Positions 1-6,981 of a stretch of DNA of 8,528 bases are shown in pieces; position 1 is the first letter of the stretch, and each line of letters begins with the position of its first letter. A program made the position numbers and the translations under genes. Source of the DNA: Oscillospiraceae bacterium (GTDB taxonomy: Bacteria > Bacillota > Clostridia > Oscillospirales > Oscillospiraceae); NCBI GenBank assembly GCA_017521875.1, contig JAFXBH010000302.1, forward strand, positions 1 to 8,528. The letters are read 5' to 3'. The notes beneath the pieces were generated by a model. That model worked only from the letters and a program-made list of their open reading frames with translations, made no database searches and had not been told where the DNA came from.

Positions 1-2
1 AG

Positions 3-371
3 GAGGCAGGAATTACCATATATTCTTCTGAGGATCGGGAAGATGATAATGAAAGCAGTTTGTGTGTCTTGTTTCAACCGGAAAACTGTGATATACTGAT
101 TACAGGTGACCGGGCAGAAGCAGGGGAACAGGCGCTGATGGCCCATACTGACCTGCCGGATTTGGAGATTTTGATTGCCGGTCACCACGGGTCTAGGAGT
201 TCCACATCATGGGAACTGCTGAATGAGACCCGCCCGGAGATTGTGATTATTTCTGTGGGCGAAGATAACCGCTACGGCCATCCCACCCAAGAGACATTAG
301 AGCGGTTAGAACTGTTTGGCTGCGGCGTGTACCGCACCGATTTGGAAGGAACGATTATTTTCAGGGGGTGA
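3..371 (+). CDS. comEC: ComEC/Rec2 competence protein, C-terminal part (5' end outside window)
   Basis: ComEC is the inner-membrane channel that takes single-stranded DNA into the cytoplasm during natural transformation. Only the last 122 codons are here; the frame is open from base 3 and no start is visible. What remains is the end of its metallo-beta-lactamase-like domain. The visible motifs are LITGD, then GHHGSRSSTS, then ISVGEDNRYGHP, then VYRTDLEGTI before the stop at 369-371; all are typical of the ComEC C-terminus. The stop lies 4 nt before holA, and comEC next to holA is a common arrangement in Firmicutes. Presence of comEC alone does not show that the organism is transformable. A stand-alone MBL-fold hydrolase ending the same way cannot be excluded without the upstream membrane domain. 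Confidence 0.9.
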   Translation, partial: EAGITIYSSEDREDDNESSLCVLFQPENCDILITGDRAEAGEQALMAHTDLPDLEILIAGHHGSRSSTSWELLNETRPEIVIISVGEDNRYGHPTQETLERLELFGCGVYRTDLEGTIIFRG

Positions 372-375
372 AACC

Positions 376-1422
376 ATGGCAAAGAAAACAGAGCAGCCCA
401 GTATGTTGCAGACGCTGAAGGAACAACTGAAGCAAAATGCGCCGGCACGGCTGTACTTTTTCTATGGCGAAGAGACTTTTTTGCTGCACCACTACCTGAA
501 ACAACTGAAAAAGGCACTCATCGATCCTGTGACGGAATCCTTTAATTTTCACAAATTAACCCCGGAAAGTTTCGATATCCGCACCTTTGCTGATTGCGTG
601 GAGAATCTGCCTATGATGGCGGAGCACACGCTGGTGATCGTGGATGAAATTGATATTTTTAAGATGCATGAATCCGACCGGAATGCTATGGCGGAGATCC
701 TTTCCGATATCCCTGATTACTGCACCGTGGTCTTTACCTATGAGACTACCGCATACAAACCGGACAAGCGGCTTAAGAAATTGTGGGATGTGGTGGAACA
801 AAATGGCCTGCAGGTGGACTTTGAAAAACAGAACCAGAGGGATCTGGTAGCCTGGATTGGCAGACATTTTGCAGCCGCAGGGAAGAAGATCACCCCGGAC
901 TTGTGTGTCTATCTGATTGATATCACCGGTGGTACGATGACTGCTCTGGCCGGTGAGATATCCAAAATTTGTGCCTATTCCGGCGCAGAAATGGTCTGTA
1001 AGGCAGATATTGATGCAGTTGTTGAGCCGGTGCTGGACGCGGTGGTGTTCCAGATGACAGATCTGCTTGGCAGCGGTGATTACGGCACTGCCTTGTTAAA
1101 ATTGCAGCAACTTCTGAAAATGCAGCAGGAGCCTTTGGCGATCCTGGGTGCTGTGGGTATGCATTTCCGTCGATTGAGCGCTGCAAGAATTCTTTTGGAT
1201 AACGGTAAATCGGCTGACGATTTGATGAAAATTACCGGTCTTAAGGACTATGCGGCCAGAAAGACTATCGCCTCAGCCGGCCGTTTTTCCGCAAAATTCT
1301 ATGAAAAGGCGGCCCGATTGGTACTGGAAAGTGACCAAAAGATCAAAACCTCCTTTGATGCACCGGAGCGAATTCTGGAGGTGCTGATTCTGCGTCTCGC
1401 GCAGGAGGCAAAAGATGATTAA
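376..1422 (+). CDS. holA: DNA polymerase III delta subunit
   Basis: HolA is the delta subunit of the clamp loader, which opens the beta sliding clamp and loads it on DNA during replication. The 348-residue product matches the usual family length (about 340-350). Near the N-terminus, LYFFYGEETFLL (about residues 26-37) is the characteristic opening of the family, where a degenerate P-loop region sits. The middle holds VDEIDIFK and a run around LKKLWDVVEQNG, and the C-terminal region is helical and resembles the clamp-loader collar. The ATG at 376 is chosen because GGGGGTG at 364-370 sits just upstream; an in-frame ATG at 316 would overlap comEC by 56 nt and adds residues unlike the family. It follows comEC by 4 nt and overlaps the next gene by 8 nt, so it is probably cotranscribed and translationally coupled. 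Confidence 0.94.
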   Translation: MAKKTEQPSMLQTLKEQLKQNAPARLYFFYGEETFLLHHYLKQLKKALIDPVTESFNFHKLTPESFDIRTFADCVENLPMMAEHTLVIVDEIDIFKMHESDRNAMAEILSDIPDYCTVVFTYETTAYKPDKRLKKLWDVVEQNGLQVDFEKQNQRDLVAWIGRHFAAAGKKITPDLCVYLIDITGGTMTALAGEISKICAYSGAEMVCKADIDAVVEPVLDAVVFQMTDLLGSGDYGTALLKLQQLLKMQQEPLAILGAVGMHFRRLSAARILLDNGKSADDLMKITGLKDYAARKTIASAGRFSAKFYEKAARLVLESDQKIKTSFDAPERILEVLILRLAQEAKDD

Positions 1423-2011
1423 AATTCGGGAAGCCATTGTGGTAGAGGGGCGGTATGATAAGAATACTCTGTCCCAAATTGTGGACGCTCCCATTTTGGA
1501 AACCTTTGGATTTGGCATTATGAAGGACAAACTCCGTTTGGATCTGCTGCGAAAAGTAGCGGCATCCCGGGGGCTGATCATCTTTACCGATCCGGATGGA
1601 GCAGGTCTGGTGATCCGCAATTATCTGAAAAGTACGATTCCTGCGGACCGACTGAAACAAGCGTATGTTCCTGATATCTATGGAAAAGAGCGGCGAAAAA
1701 CCGTCCCCGGTAAGGAAGGGAAACTGGGTGTGGAGGGTATGTCACCGGAGATCATCCTACAGGCTTTGCGGAATGCCGGCGCTACCATCGAGGGGGAGAC
1801 GGCCACCCGTACCGCCGGGAATATTACAAAGCAAGATATGGTGGAGTTAGGGCTGTCCGGTGGCGCAGACAGTGCAGCCAAGCGGGCAGCATTACAGAAA
1901 AAACTGAATTTACCTTACCATATGAGCAGCAATGCGCTGCTGCAGGCGTTAAATCTTCTGATCGATTTGGATACCTTGCGATCTATGGTTGTTGGAGAAA
2001 ACGATGATTGA
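1415..2011 (+). CDS. rnmV: RNase M5-like Toprim protein (5S rRNA maturation)
   Basis: RNase M5 cuts precursor 5S rRNA on both sides to give the mature molecule. The 198-residue product has the Toprim hallmarks: the catalytic glutamate in IVVEGRYD (E11) and the DxD motif in IIFTDPDGAG (D59, D61). The later segments GKEGKLGVEGMSPE and the helical tail match the C-terminal domain found in RNase M5 proteins. The start ATG at 1415 has a clean AGGAGG at 1403-1408, 6 nt upstream, inside the end of holA. It overlaps holA by 8 nt and the ABC-F gene by 8 nt. In B. subtilis rnmV neighbours ksgA, so the placement after holA differs. A related small Toprim protein with another RNA or DNA substrate is the alternative; the family call is firm and the exact substrate is inferred. 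Confidence 0.85.
   Translation: MIKIREAIVVEGRYDKNTLSQIVDAPILETFGFGIMKDKLRLDLLRKVAASRGLIIFTDPDGAGLVIRNYLKSTIPADRLKQAYVPDIYGKERRKTVPGKEGKLGVEGMSPEIILQALRNAGATIEGETATRTAGNITKQDMVELGLSGGADSAAKRAALQKKLNLPYHMSSNALLQALNLLIDLDTLRSMVVGENDD
1994..1997 (+). promoter_or_regulatory. Ribosome binding site deciding the ABC-F start
   Basis: GGAG lies 6 nt before the ATG at 2004. The alternative in-frame TTG at 1989 would start upstream of this site, so the ATG is preferred. Confidence 0.7.
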
Positions 2012-3869
2012 TATACAGGTTAAAAACTTAACCAAGTTTTTTGTAATAGGGGAGAACCTGCTGGAAGATCTGTCCTTTGAGATTCAGGAGGGGGAACGGG
2101 TTGCCATTTTAGGCCGGAACGGCTGCGGAAAAACCACCCTTTTCAATATTCTCACAGGACAGATGGACTATGATGCCGGAGAGGTGTTTATCAATCCCCA
2201 CAAACGCTTAGGACTGATCTCTCAGATTCCCAAATTCCCTGCAGGCTATACTGTGGAGGATGTGCTCCGTTCGGCATTCCGGGTGCTGACCAAAACGCGG
2301 GAACGAATGGCGGTGTTGGAGCAGGAGATGGCAGGCGGTGCCACGGAAGCGCAATTAAGAGAGTACGATACGCTTACCAACCGGTTCCAATCCGGCGGCG
2401 GCTATGAGATGGATGTGGAAACAGACAAGATCTGTAACGGCTTGGGAATTTCTCCGGAGCAACGGGTGCAGGAATTTGCAAGTCTTTCCGGCGGCGAAAA
2501 GACAAGGGTCAATCTTGCCAGACTCCTCTTGGAAAAGACGGATATTCTCTTGCTGGACGAGCCTACCAACCATCTGGATCTGCGGAGTGTGGAATGGCTG
2601 GAAGGGTACATCAAGAGTTTTAAAGGTACGGTGCTGGCCATATCCCATGACCGTTATTTTCTGGATACCATTGCTCAAAGAGTGATTGAGATTACTGATG
2701 GCCATGCAGAATTCTATTCAGGTAACTATTCCTTCTACATTGAGGAAAAGCAAGCCCGGTTCAATCTGCAACTGAAACAGTACGAACAGGAGCAGGCGAA
2801 ACTGAAGCAACTGGGGTATACTGTAGAGAGAATGAAAGGGTGGGGCATCAATAACCGAACCCTATACCGTCGTGCGATGTCCATTCAGCATAGAATGGAG
2901 CGCATTCGGAAAACGGAACGACCTAAAACAGAGAAAACCATGAAAGCCGGTTTTGCCCAAAAGGATTTTGCTGGCGATATGGTGTTCCAGTTGAAAAATG
3001 TAGAAAAATCCTTCGGAGACCGCACCTTGTTTTCGGATGTGGAACTGAAGGTGGAGGGCGGCGAGCGCATTGCCCTGCTGGGCGATAACGGTACAGGTAA
3101 GTCCACATTCATCAAATGTTTGCTGGGGGACGAGGATTGTAAAGGCAAGATTCAGTTTGGCCCAACCGTCAAATGGGGATACCTGCCCCAGATCATTCAT
3201 TTTGACCACCCGGAGCGAAGTTTGTATGATACAATGCTCTATGAGAAAAACTGCACCCCACAGACCGCTCGTGACCGCTTGGGCGCCTTTCTGTTTCAGG
3301 GTGAAGATGTGTTCAAGACAGTAGGTAACTTGTCTGGTGGCGAGCAGTCCCGTCTGCGACTGTGCATGTTGATGGACGAGAAAATCAATCTGCTGATTTT
3401 GGACGAGCCTACCAACCATTTAGATATCGCATCCCGGGAGTGGGTGGAGGCGGCCATCGAAGAGTTTGAAGGCGTGCTGCTCTTTGTTTCCCATGACCGG
3501 TACTTTATTGAGAAATTTGCCGAGCGGATTTGGCTGTTGGAAGATGGCCAAATCCGGGACTTCAAATGCGGCTATAAAAAATATCGTTCTATTTTGGAAC
3601 ACGAAGCTGTATCTATTCCCCAAACCGTCTCTGCGCCCAAACCGAAAAAAGAAAAACCCAAAGGCGGTACCAAGGAGAATGATAAACTGATCCGCCGCTT
3701 AGAACGGGAAATTGAAAAGCAGGAGGGTGTCATTGCCGAACTGGATGCCGCCATTGAAGCAGCCGCGGCTGACTATCAGGAACTGACCCGTTTGCTGGGA
3801 GAAAAAGAATCCGCAGAAACGGTCCTGCTAAATTTGATGGAGCAGTGGGAAAATGCCCAAGAGGGTTGA
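2004..3869 (+). CDS. ABC-F family ATP-binding protein (ribosome-associated type)
   Basis: ABC-F proteins are cytosolic twin-ATPase factors without membrane domains. Characterised members bind the ribosomal E site and relieve stalling or protect against antibiotics. This 621-residue protein has both complete cassettes. The first has Walker A GRNGCGKTT (37-45), signature LSGGE (161-165), Walker B with DEPTNHLD (185-192) and H-loop H215. The second has Walker A GDNGTGKS (360-367), LSGGE (443-447), DEP at 467-469 and H497. The charged linker between them, roughly residues 240-310, corresponds to the P-site tRNA interaction motif region. A lysine-rich stretch and a predicted coiled coil of about 60 residues form the C-terminus, as in Uup/YdiF-like members. 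No catalytic residue is missing. Its position after RNase M5 fits a housekeeping translation role, but an antibiotic-resistance role cannot be ruled out from sequence alone. It overlaps the upstream gene by 8 nt. Confidence 0.93.
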   Translation: MIDIQVKNLTKFFVIGENLLEDLSFEIQEGERVAILGRNGCGKTTLFNILTGQMDYDAGEVFINPHKRLGLISQIPKFPAGYTVEDVLRSAFRVLTKTRERMAVLEQEMAGGATEAQLREYDTLTNRFQSGGGYEMDVETDKICNGLGISPEQRVQEFASLSGGEKTRVNLARLLLEKTDILLLDEPTNHLDLRSVEWLEGYIKSFKGTVLAISHDRYFLDTIAQRVIEITDGHAEFYSGNYSFYIEEKQARFNLQLKQYEQEQAKLKQLGYTVERMKGWGINNRTLYRRAMSIQHRMERIRKTERPKTEKTMKAGFAQKDFAGDMVFQLKNVEKSFGDRTLFSDVELKVEGGERIALLGDNGTGKSTFIKCLLGDEDCKGKIQFGPTVKWGYLPQIIHFDHPERSLYDTMLYEKNCTPQTARDRLGAFLFQGEDVFKTVGNLSGGEQSRLRLCMLMDEKINLLILDEPTNHLDIASREWVEAAIEEFEGVLLFVSHDRYFIEKFAERIWLLEDGQIRDFKCGYKKYRSILEHEAVSIPQTVSAPKPKKEKPKGGTKENDKLIRRLEREIEKQEGVIAELDAAIEAAAADYQELTRLLGEKESAETVLLNLMEQWENAQEG

Positions 3870-3894
3870 CACCGAACCGGTTGGGGTCTATAAT
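3866..3894 (+). promoter_or_regulatory. Sigma-A type promoter for mrp
   Basis: A perfect TTGACA (-35, 3866-3871) and a perfect TATAAT (-10, 3889-3894) are separated by 17 nt. The predicted transcript starts near 3901, giving a leader of about 26 nt. The -35 box overlaps the ABC-F stop codon (TGA, 3867-3869). The spacer contains the palindrome AACCGGTT at 3875-3882, flanked by CC and GG. Confidence 0.88.
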
Positions 3895-3926
3895 AGGCCG
3901 AGAAAAAAGTAAGGAGTAAAGTATTC

Positions 3927-4751
3927 ATGAGTTCTTGTAGTGGAAATTGTTCTTCCTGCGGCAGTTCTGATTGCGGTGATCGCAAGGCAGAAAGCCTGCT
4001 GGCGCAGTTGAATCCAAAATCTTCTGTTAAGAAGGTAATTGCTGTAGTATCCGGAAAAGGCGGTGTAGGCAAATCTACCGTTACCTCTATGCTTGCAGTG
4101 GCTATGTCCAAGCAGGGCAAACGGGTTGCAATTCTGGATGCCGATATTACCGGCCCCTCCATTCCTACGGCCTTTGGCGTGGACGAATGTCAGGGCGCAA
4201 ACGATGACGGCCTGTATCCCGCTCTCAGTAAGACCGGTATTCAGGTGATGTCTATCAATCTGTTGCTGGATGATGCGTCTTCTCCCGTGGTGTGGCGTGG
4301 TCCTGTGATCGCCGGCGCGGTGAAGCAGTTTTGGTCTGATGTGATCTGGGAAAATGTGGACTATATGTTTGTGGATATGCCTCCCGGTACCGGTGATGTT
4401 CCACTGACGGTGTTCCAGAGCCTGCCGGTGGACGGCATCGTCATCGTTACCAGTCCTCAGGATCTGGTCTCTATGATCGTCAGTAAGGCAGTGAAGATGG
4501 CCAATATGATGCACATTCCCGTACTGGGATTCGTGGAGAACTACGCCTATCTGGAATGCCCCGATTGCGGCAAGCGGATCAGCGTATTTGGCGAAAGCAA
4601 ATTGGACGCTGTTGCATCTGATTTTGGTGTGCCGGTGCTGGCAAGATTGCCCATTGACCCCAAGGTAGCAGAGCACTTCGATAACGGACAAATGGAATCT
4701 GTAAATACAGATGCAATGTCTGCGGTTGTGGAAGCCGTGGAAAATGCGTAA
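3927..4751 (+). CDS. mrp: Mrp/NBP35-type Fe-S cluster carrier ATPase
   Basis: Mrp (ApbC) proteins are P-loop ATPases that bind a [4Fe-4S] cluster, usually at a dimer interface, and pass it to apo-proteins in the cytoplasm. The 274-residue product has the deviant Walker A motif SGKGGVGKST (42-51, with both lysines), ILDADITGPSIP after strand 2, the family signature DMPPGTGD (150-157), and the cluster-bridging CPDC (C211, C214) followed by GKRISVFGE. The N-terminus carries four cysteines (C4, C8, C11, C16; spacing CX3CX2CX4C), resembling the extra N-terminal cluster site of Nbp35 proteins though with different spacing. The DUF59 domain found at the front of many bacterial Mrp proteins is absent. 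AAGGAG at 3911-3916 precedes the ATG by 10 nt. It has its own promoter, so it can be expressed apart from the upstream operon. Confidence 0.93.
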   Translation: MSSCSGNCSSCGSSDCGDRKAESLLAQLNPKSSVKKVIAVVSGKGGVGKSTVTSMLAVAMSKQGKRVAILDADITGPSIPTAFGVDECQGANDDGLYPALSKTGIQVMSINLLLDDASSPVVWRGPVIAGAVKQFWSDVIWENVDYMFVDMPPGTGDVPLTVFQSLPVDGIVIVTSPQDLVSMIVSKAVKMANMMHIPVLGFVENYAYLECPDCGKRISVFGESKLDAVASDFGVPVLARLPIDPKVAEHFDNGQMESVNTDAMSAVVEAVENA

Positions 4752-4758
4752 AAAAATA

Positions 4759-4786
4759 ACCGGGTGTGTCTTATGACACACCCGGT
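4759..4786. terminator. Bidirectional intrinsic terminator between convergent genes
   Basis: A perfect 12-bp stem (4759-4770 with 4775-4786) closes a TTAT loop. Read on the minus strand it is followed almost at once by seven T (4756-4750), a strong terminator for the CofE-like gene, whose stop is 9 nt before the hairpin. Read on the plus strand the tail is only moderately T-rich (ATTCTATT), so termination of mrp is likely but weaker. The minus-strand U-tract overlaps the mrp stop codon. Confidence 0.9.
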
Positions 4787-4795
4787 ATTCTATTG

Positions 4796-5992
4796 TCAGT
4801 CAGTGGTGTAGTTATCGAAATAGCCCTGGATATAGACGATGGGCGTACCCTTATCACCGGAACCGGAGGTCAGATCGCACAGAGAACCGATCAGGTCGGT
4901 CAAACGACGGGGGGTTGTGCCCTGGGCAGCCATATTGCCAACCAGGCTGGAACCGTCTTTCTGCTGAATCTTGTCCTTAATGGCATTTCGCAGAGCCTCG
5001 CCGGAGAGATTGGCAAAATCGTTGTCTGCCAAATACTTCAGTTTCAGTTCGTTGGGCGTACCTTCCAAACCGGCAGTGTAAGCGGGGGAGACTACAGGGT
5101 CAGCCAGTTCCCAAATTTTACCTACAGGATCCTTAAAAGCACCGTCACCGTAGACCATTACTTCCATATGCTTGCCGGTGGCCTTCAAGAGCCGTGCCTG
5201 AATGTCTTCCACCAGATCCTGACAGTCTCTGGGGAACAACTTGACGGTGTCCTCTGTGGCTTTGTTGGAACCCAGCAGGCCATAGCGGGGATTGTAACCG
5301 CTGCCATTTACGGACTGGGTCATAATCTCGTCCAAACCAAACACCCGCTCTGCACCGGCCGCGGTCAGCAGACGCTTGGTCCGTGCCCGGGTGTGAATGT
5401 CACAGTTCAGTACGTTTTTGGTGTAAGACAGGATTGCCCGAGGATCGTTGGCAAAGACAATTTCTACATCAGCACCGGATTCCTGAATCAGGGTCTTGTA
5501 GTAGTCTACATAGTCCACACCGGTAAAGGGGTGCTTGACATAGCCAAACAGTTCCCGATATTTTTCTTCACTCAATACATCCCGGTAGGGATCGACATTG
5601 TTCTTATCCATCATATCCCAGTCGATCAGGTGGTTGCCCACCTCGTCAGAAGGATAACTGAGCATCAATACAACCTTCTTGCAGCCCTTAGCGATACCCC
5701 GCAGGCAGATAGCAAACCGATTACGGCTGAGAATGGGGAAAATCACGCCCACAGTTTCGCCACCCAGTTTTGCCCGTACATCGTCGGCAATGTTGTCAAC
5801 AGTGACATAGTTGCCCTGGGCTCTGGCAACGATGGCTTCGGTCATGGCCACCACATCCCGATCCCGGGGTGCCAGACCGTCTACAGAAATAGCCTCCAAG
5901 ATAGAACCGGTAACGATTTCAGCCAGGTTATCGCCCTGACGGATAATAGGCGCGCGAACGCCCATAGAAACAGTACCTAACATCCGGCTCAT
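4796..5992 (-). CDS. CofE-like protein, coenzyme F420-0:L-glutamate ligase family
   Basis: True CofE adds glutamate to coenzyme F420-0 using GTP. This 398-residue protein shares the N-terminal pattern GVRAPIIRQGDNLAEIV, then DRDVVAMTEAIVARAQGNYV, which matches the F420_ligase fold. It is much longer than archaeal CofE (about 250 residues), with an additional C-terminal half I cannot assign. No other F420 gene is present, and most Clostridia are not known to make F420, so the real substrate is unknown; a different amide or glutamyl ligation is a fair guess and no more. The ATG at 5992 has a weak GGA 9 nt upstream and begins MSRMLGTV, as related proteins do. A TTG at 6025 would add 11 residues but has no ribosome binding site. 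It is preceded by its own promoter and ends at a strong terminator, so it may be monocistronic. Confidence 0.75.
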   Translation of the reverse strand: MSRMLGTVSMGVRAPIIRQGDNLAEIVTGSILEAISVDGLAPRDRDVVAMTEAIVARAQGNYVTVDNIADDVRAKLGGETVGVIFPILSRNRFAICLRGIAKGCKKVVLMLSYPSDEVGNHLIDWDMMDKNNVDPYRDVLSEEKYRELFGYVKHPFTGVDYVDYYKTLIQESGADVEIVFANDPRAILSYTKNVLNCDIHTRARTKRLLTAAGAERVFGLDEIMTQSVNGSGYNPRYGLLGSNKATEDTVKLFPRDCQDLVEDIQARLLKATGKHMEVMVYGDGAFKDPVGKIWELADPVVSPAYTAGLEGTPNELKLKYLADNDFANLSGEALRNAIKDKIQQKDGSSLVGNMAAQGTTPRRLTDLIGSLCDLTSGSGDKGTPIVYIQGYFDNYTTD

Positions 5993-6041
5993 AGTAACAC
6001 ATCCAATCTGATAAGTTTCGTTCAAAATTTGTAAAAGTTAA

Positions 6042-6058
6042 GCAGGTCTTTTACCTGC
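6042..6058. repeat. Inverted repeat at predicted start of the cofE-like transcript
   Basis: GCAGGT (6042-6047) and ACCTGC (6053-6058) form a perfect 6-bp dyad with a 5-nt centre. It lies just downstream of the -10 box and spans the predicted transcription start, so as DNA it could be an operator, or as RNA a short 5' stem-loop if transcription starts at its edge. The role is inferred from position only. Confidence 0.5.
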
Positions 6059-6060
6059 CC

Positions 6061-6089
6061 ATTATAATACATTATGGGGCATTTGTAAA
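6061..6089 (-). promoter_or_regulatory. Promoter of the CofE-like gene
   Basis: On the minus strand TTTACA (6089-6084) and a perfect TATAAT (6066-6061) are 17 nt apart, within an A/T-rich stretch that may act as an UP element. The start is predicted near 6054, giving a leader of about 60 nt. The promoter sits in the 124-nt gap after the membrane-protein gene, which itself shows no terminator hairpin, so read-through from upstream is also possible. Confidence 0.8.
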
Positions 6090-6116
6090 ATAAAAAATAC
6101 AGGAAAATCAAAAAAA

Positions 6117-6920
6117 TTACAGAAGTTTCCCTATGATATACCATAGTACGACCAGCAAAAGAATCAAGGGAATATATGCAGCCAGCGCAGCAGATGCGAT
6201 GGAGATTGCAACAATGCCCAATTTTTGCAATGCAAAGACCAATCCAGCCAAAATTGCGGTAGTCAGGATGGCTTTGGTCACCTGCTTGCCAACCATATTG
6301 GCAAAGAAGAAAGTGTAAAGGGCGGCAATCAGGGGGTTAACGGTGGTGAGTATCAAACCTACAAGGAATTTCAGAGCACCGGTCAGCAACATCAGTCCCA
6401 GGATAGCCAGCAGAATGGTAGGCGCATAGGTGATAAGACCTTCGGGCAGATAAGTGGTCAGCAGACCTGTCACCACCAAATGCAGAACCAGGGCAATCAC
6501 CACGCCCAGACAGCGGAAGAATACCCAAGTGAAGACATTCTTGCCCACGGGCAGCCAGCCGTCAGCCAGATTCATCATAAATGCCAAAATAATCATACTG
6601 AGAATTTGCGTACATACCACAGTATAATCTGCCTGGAAATTAAACAATACCATTGTGTCGTTTTCAATGGTGACAAAGGGCAGGGGGGCGATAAATTTCT
6701 GCAGAGTTTCGCCTGCGCCACCCAGCAAGATGGTAATAGCGTAGATAAATAAAATGCCGATAGCAGAAGAGACTGCCAAAATCAAAGCAGAACGTTTGCC
6801 AAAAATAAAACGACCCAGCAGAGCCAGAACGATCAGCGCTGCCAGCAGCATACCGGTGGCCTTCAAGAACTGGCCAATATCCAAATTCATGGAAGAGAAA
6901 TAGTTTACAATAGACGCCAT
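6117..6920 (-). CDS. Multi-pass membrane protein of unknown function
   Basis: I do not recognise this protein. The 267-residue product is strongly hydrophobic, with about seven or eight likely membrane helices near residues 22-40, 45-66, 101-119, 130-157, 164-192, 195-210, 216-232 and 236-263. A less hydrophobic segment (about 67-100) containing APLPFVTIEND probably forms the main loop outside the bilayer. No catalytic motif, signal peptidase site or transporter signature is evident. The ATG at 6920 is supported by a perfect AGGAGG 5 nt upstream; an in-frame ATG at 6941 lies before that site and inside the preceding hairpin, so it is rejected. It follows rplL in the same direction, with no obvious promoter of its own, so it may rely on read-through from the rplJL operon. 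It is likely a real gene, given the ribosome binding site and helix pattern. Confidence 0.85.
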   Translation of the reverse strand: MASIVNYFSSMNLDIGQFLKATGMLLAALIVLALLGRFIFGKRSALILAVSSAIGILFIYAITILLGGAGETLQKFIAPLPFVTIENDTMVLFNFQADYTVVCTQILSMIILAFMMNLADGWLPVGKNVFTWVFFRCLGVVIALVLHLVVTGLLTTYLPEGLITYAPTILLAILGLMLLTGALKFLVGLILTTVNPLIAALYTFFFANMVGKQVTKAILTTAILAGLVFALQKLGIVAISIASAALAAYIPLILLLVVLWYIIGKLL

Positions 6921-6925
6921 AAGAA

Positions 6926-6931
6926 CCTCCT
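6926..6931 (-). promoter_or_regulatory. Ribosome binding site of the membrane-protein gene
   Basis: Perfect AGGAGG on the minus strand, 5 nt before the ATG at 6920 and only 8 nt beyond the hairpin that follows rplL. It fixes the start codon. Confidence 0.88.
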
Positions 6932-6939
6932 GAAAATGC

Positions 6940-6969
6940 AAACAGCCGCCAGAAAACCGGCGGCTGTTT
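6940..6969 (-). terminator. Hairpin terminator after rplL (imperfect U-tract, possibly leaky)
   Basis: An 11-bp G/C-rich stem (6940-6950 with 6959-6969) closes an 8-nt loop, 23 nt after the rplL stop. On the minus strand the tail reads TTT, then GCA, then TTTT, so the U-tract is broken and some read-through into the membrane-protein gene is plausible. It could alternatively be an RNA-processing or stabilising hairpin at the rplL 3' end. Confidence 0.72.
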
Positions 6970-6981
6970 TATCTGTGTAAA

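Noticed and set aside
2862..3419. A 185-codon minus-strand frame inside the ABC-F gene
   Set aside because: It lies wholly opposite the intact second ABC cassette and shows no start signals.
3888..4781. A 297-codon open frame on the minus strand, opposite mrp
   Set aside because: The product is rich in His, Arg and Gln with no family resemblance, and mrp on the other strand has all expected motifs plus a promoter and ribosome binding site.
4766..5980. A 404-codon open frame on the plus strand, opposite the CofE-like gene
   Set aside because: It is a shadow of the minus-strand gene: its start lies inside the terminator hairpin, it has no ribosome binding site, and the minus-strand protein has recognisable family motifs while this one has none.
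6225..6752. A 175-codon plus-strand frame opposite the membrane-protein gene
   Set aside because: Its Gln- and His-rich product is the usual mirror of a hydrophobic minus-strand protein, and no ribosome binding site precedes it.
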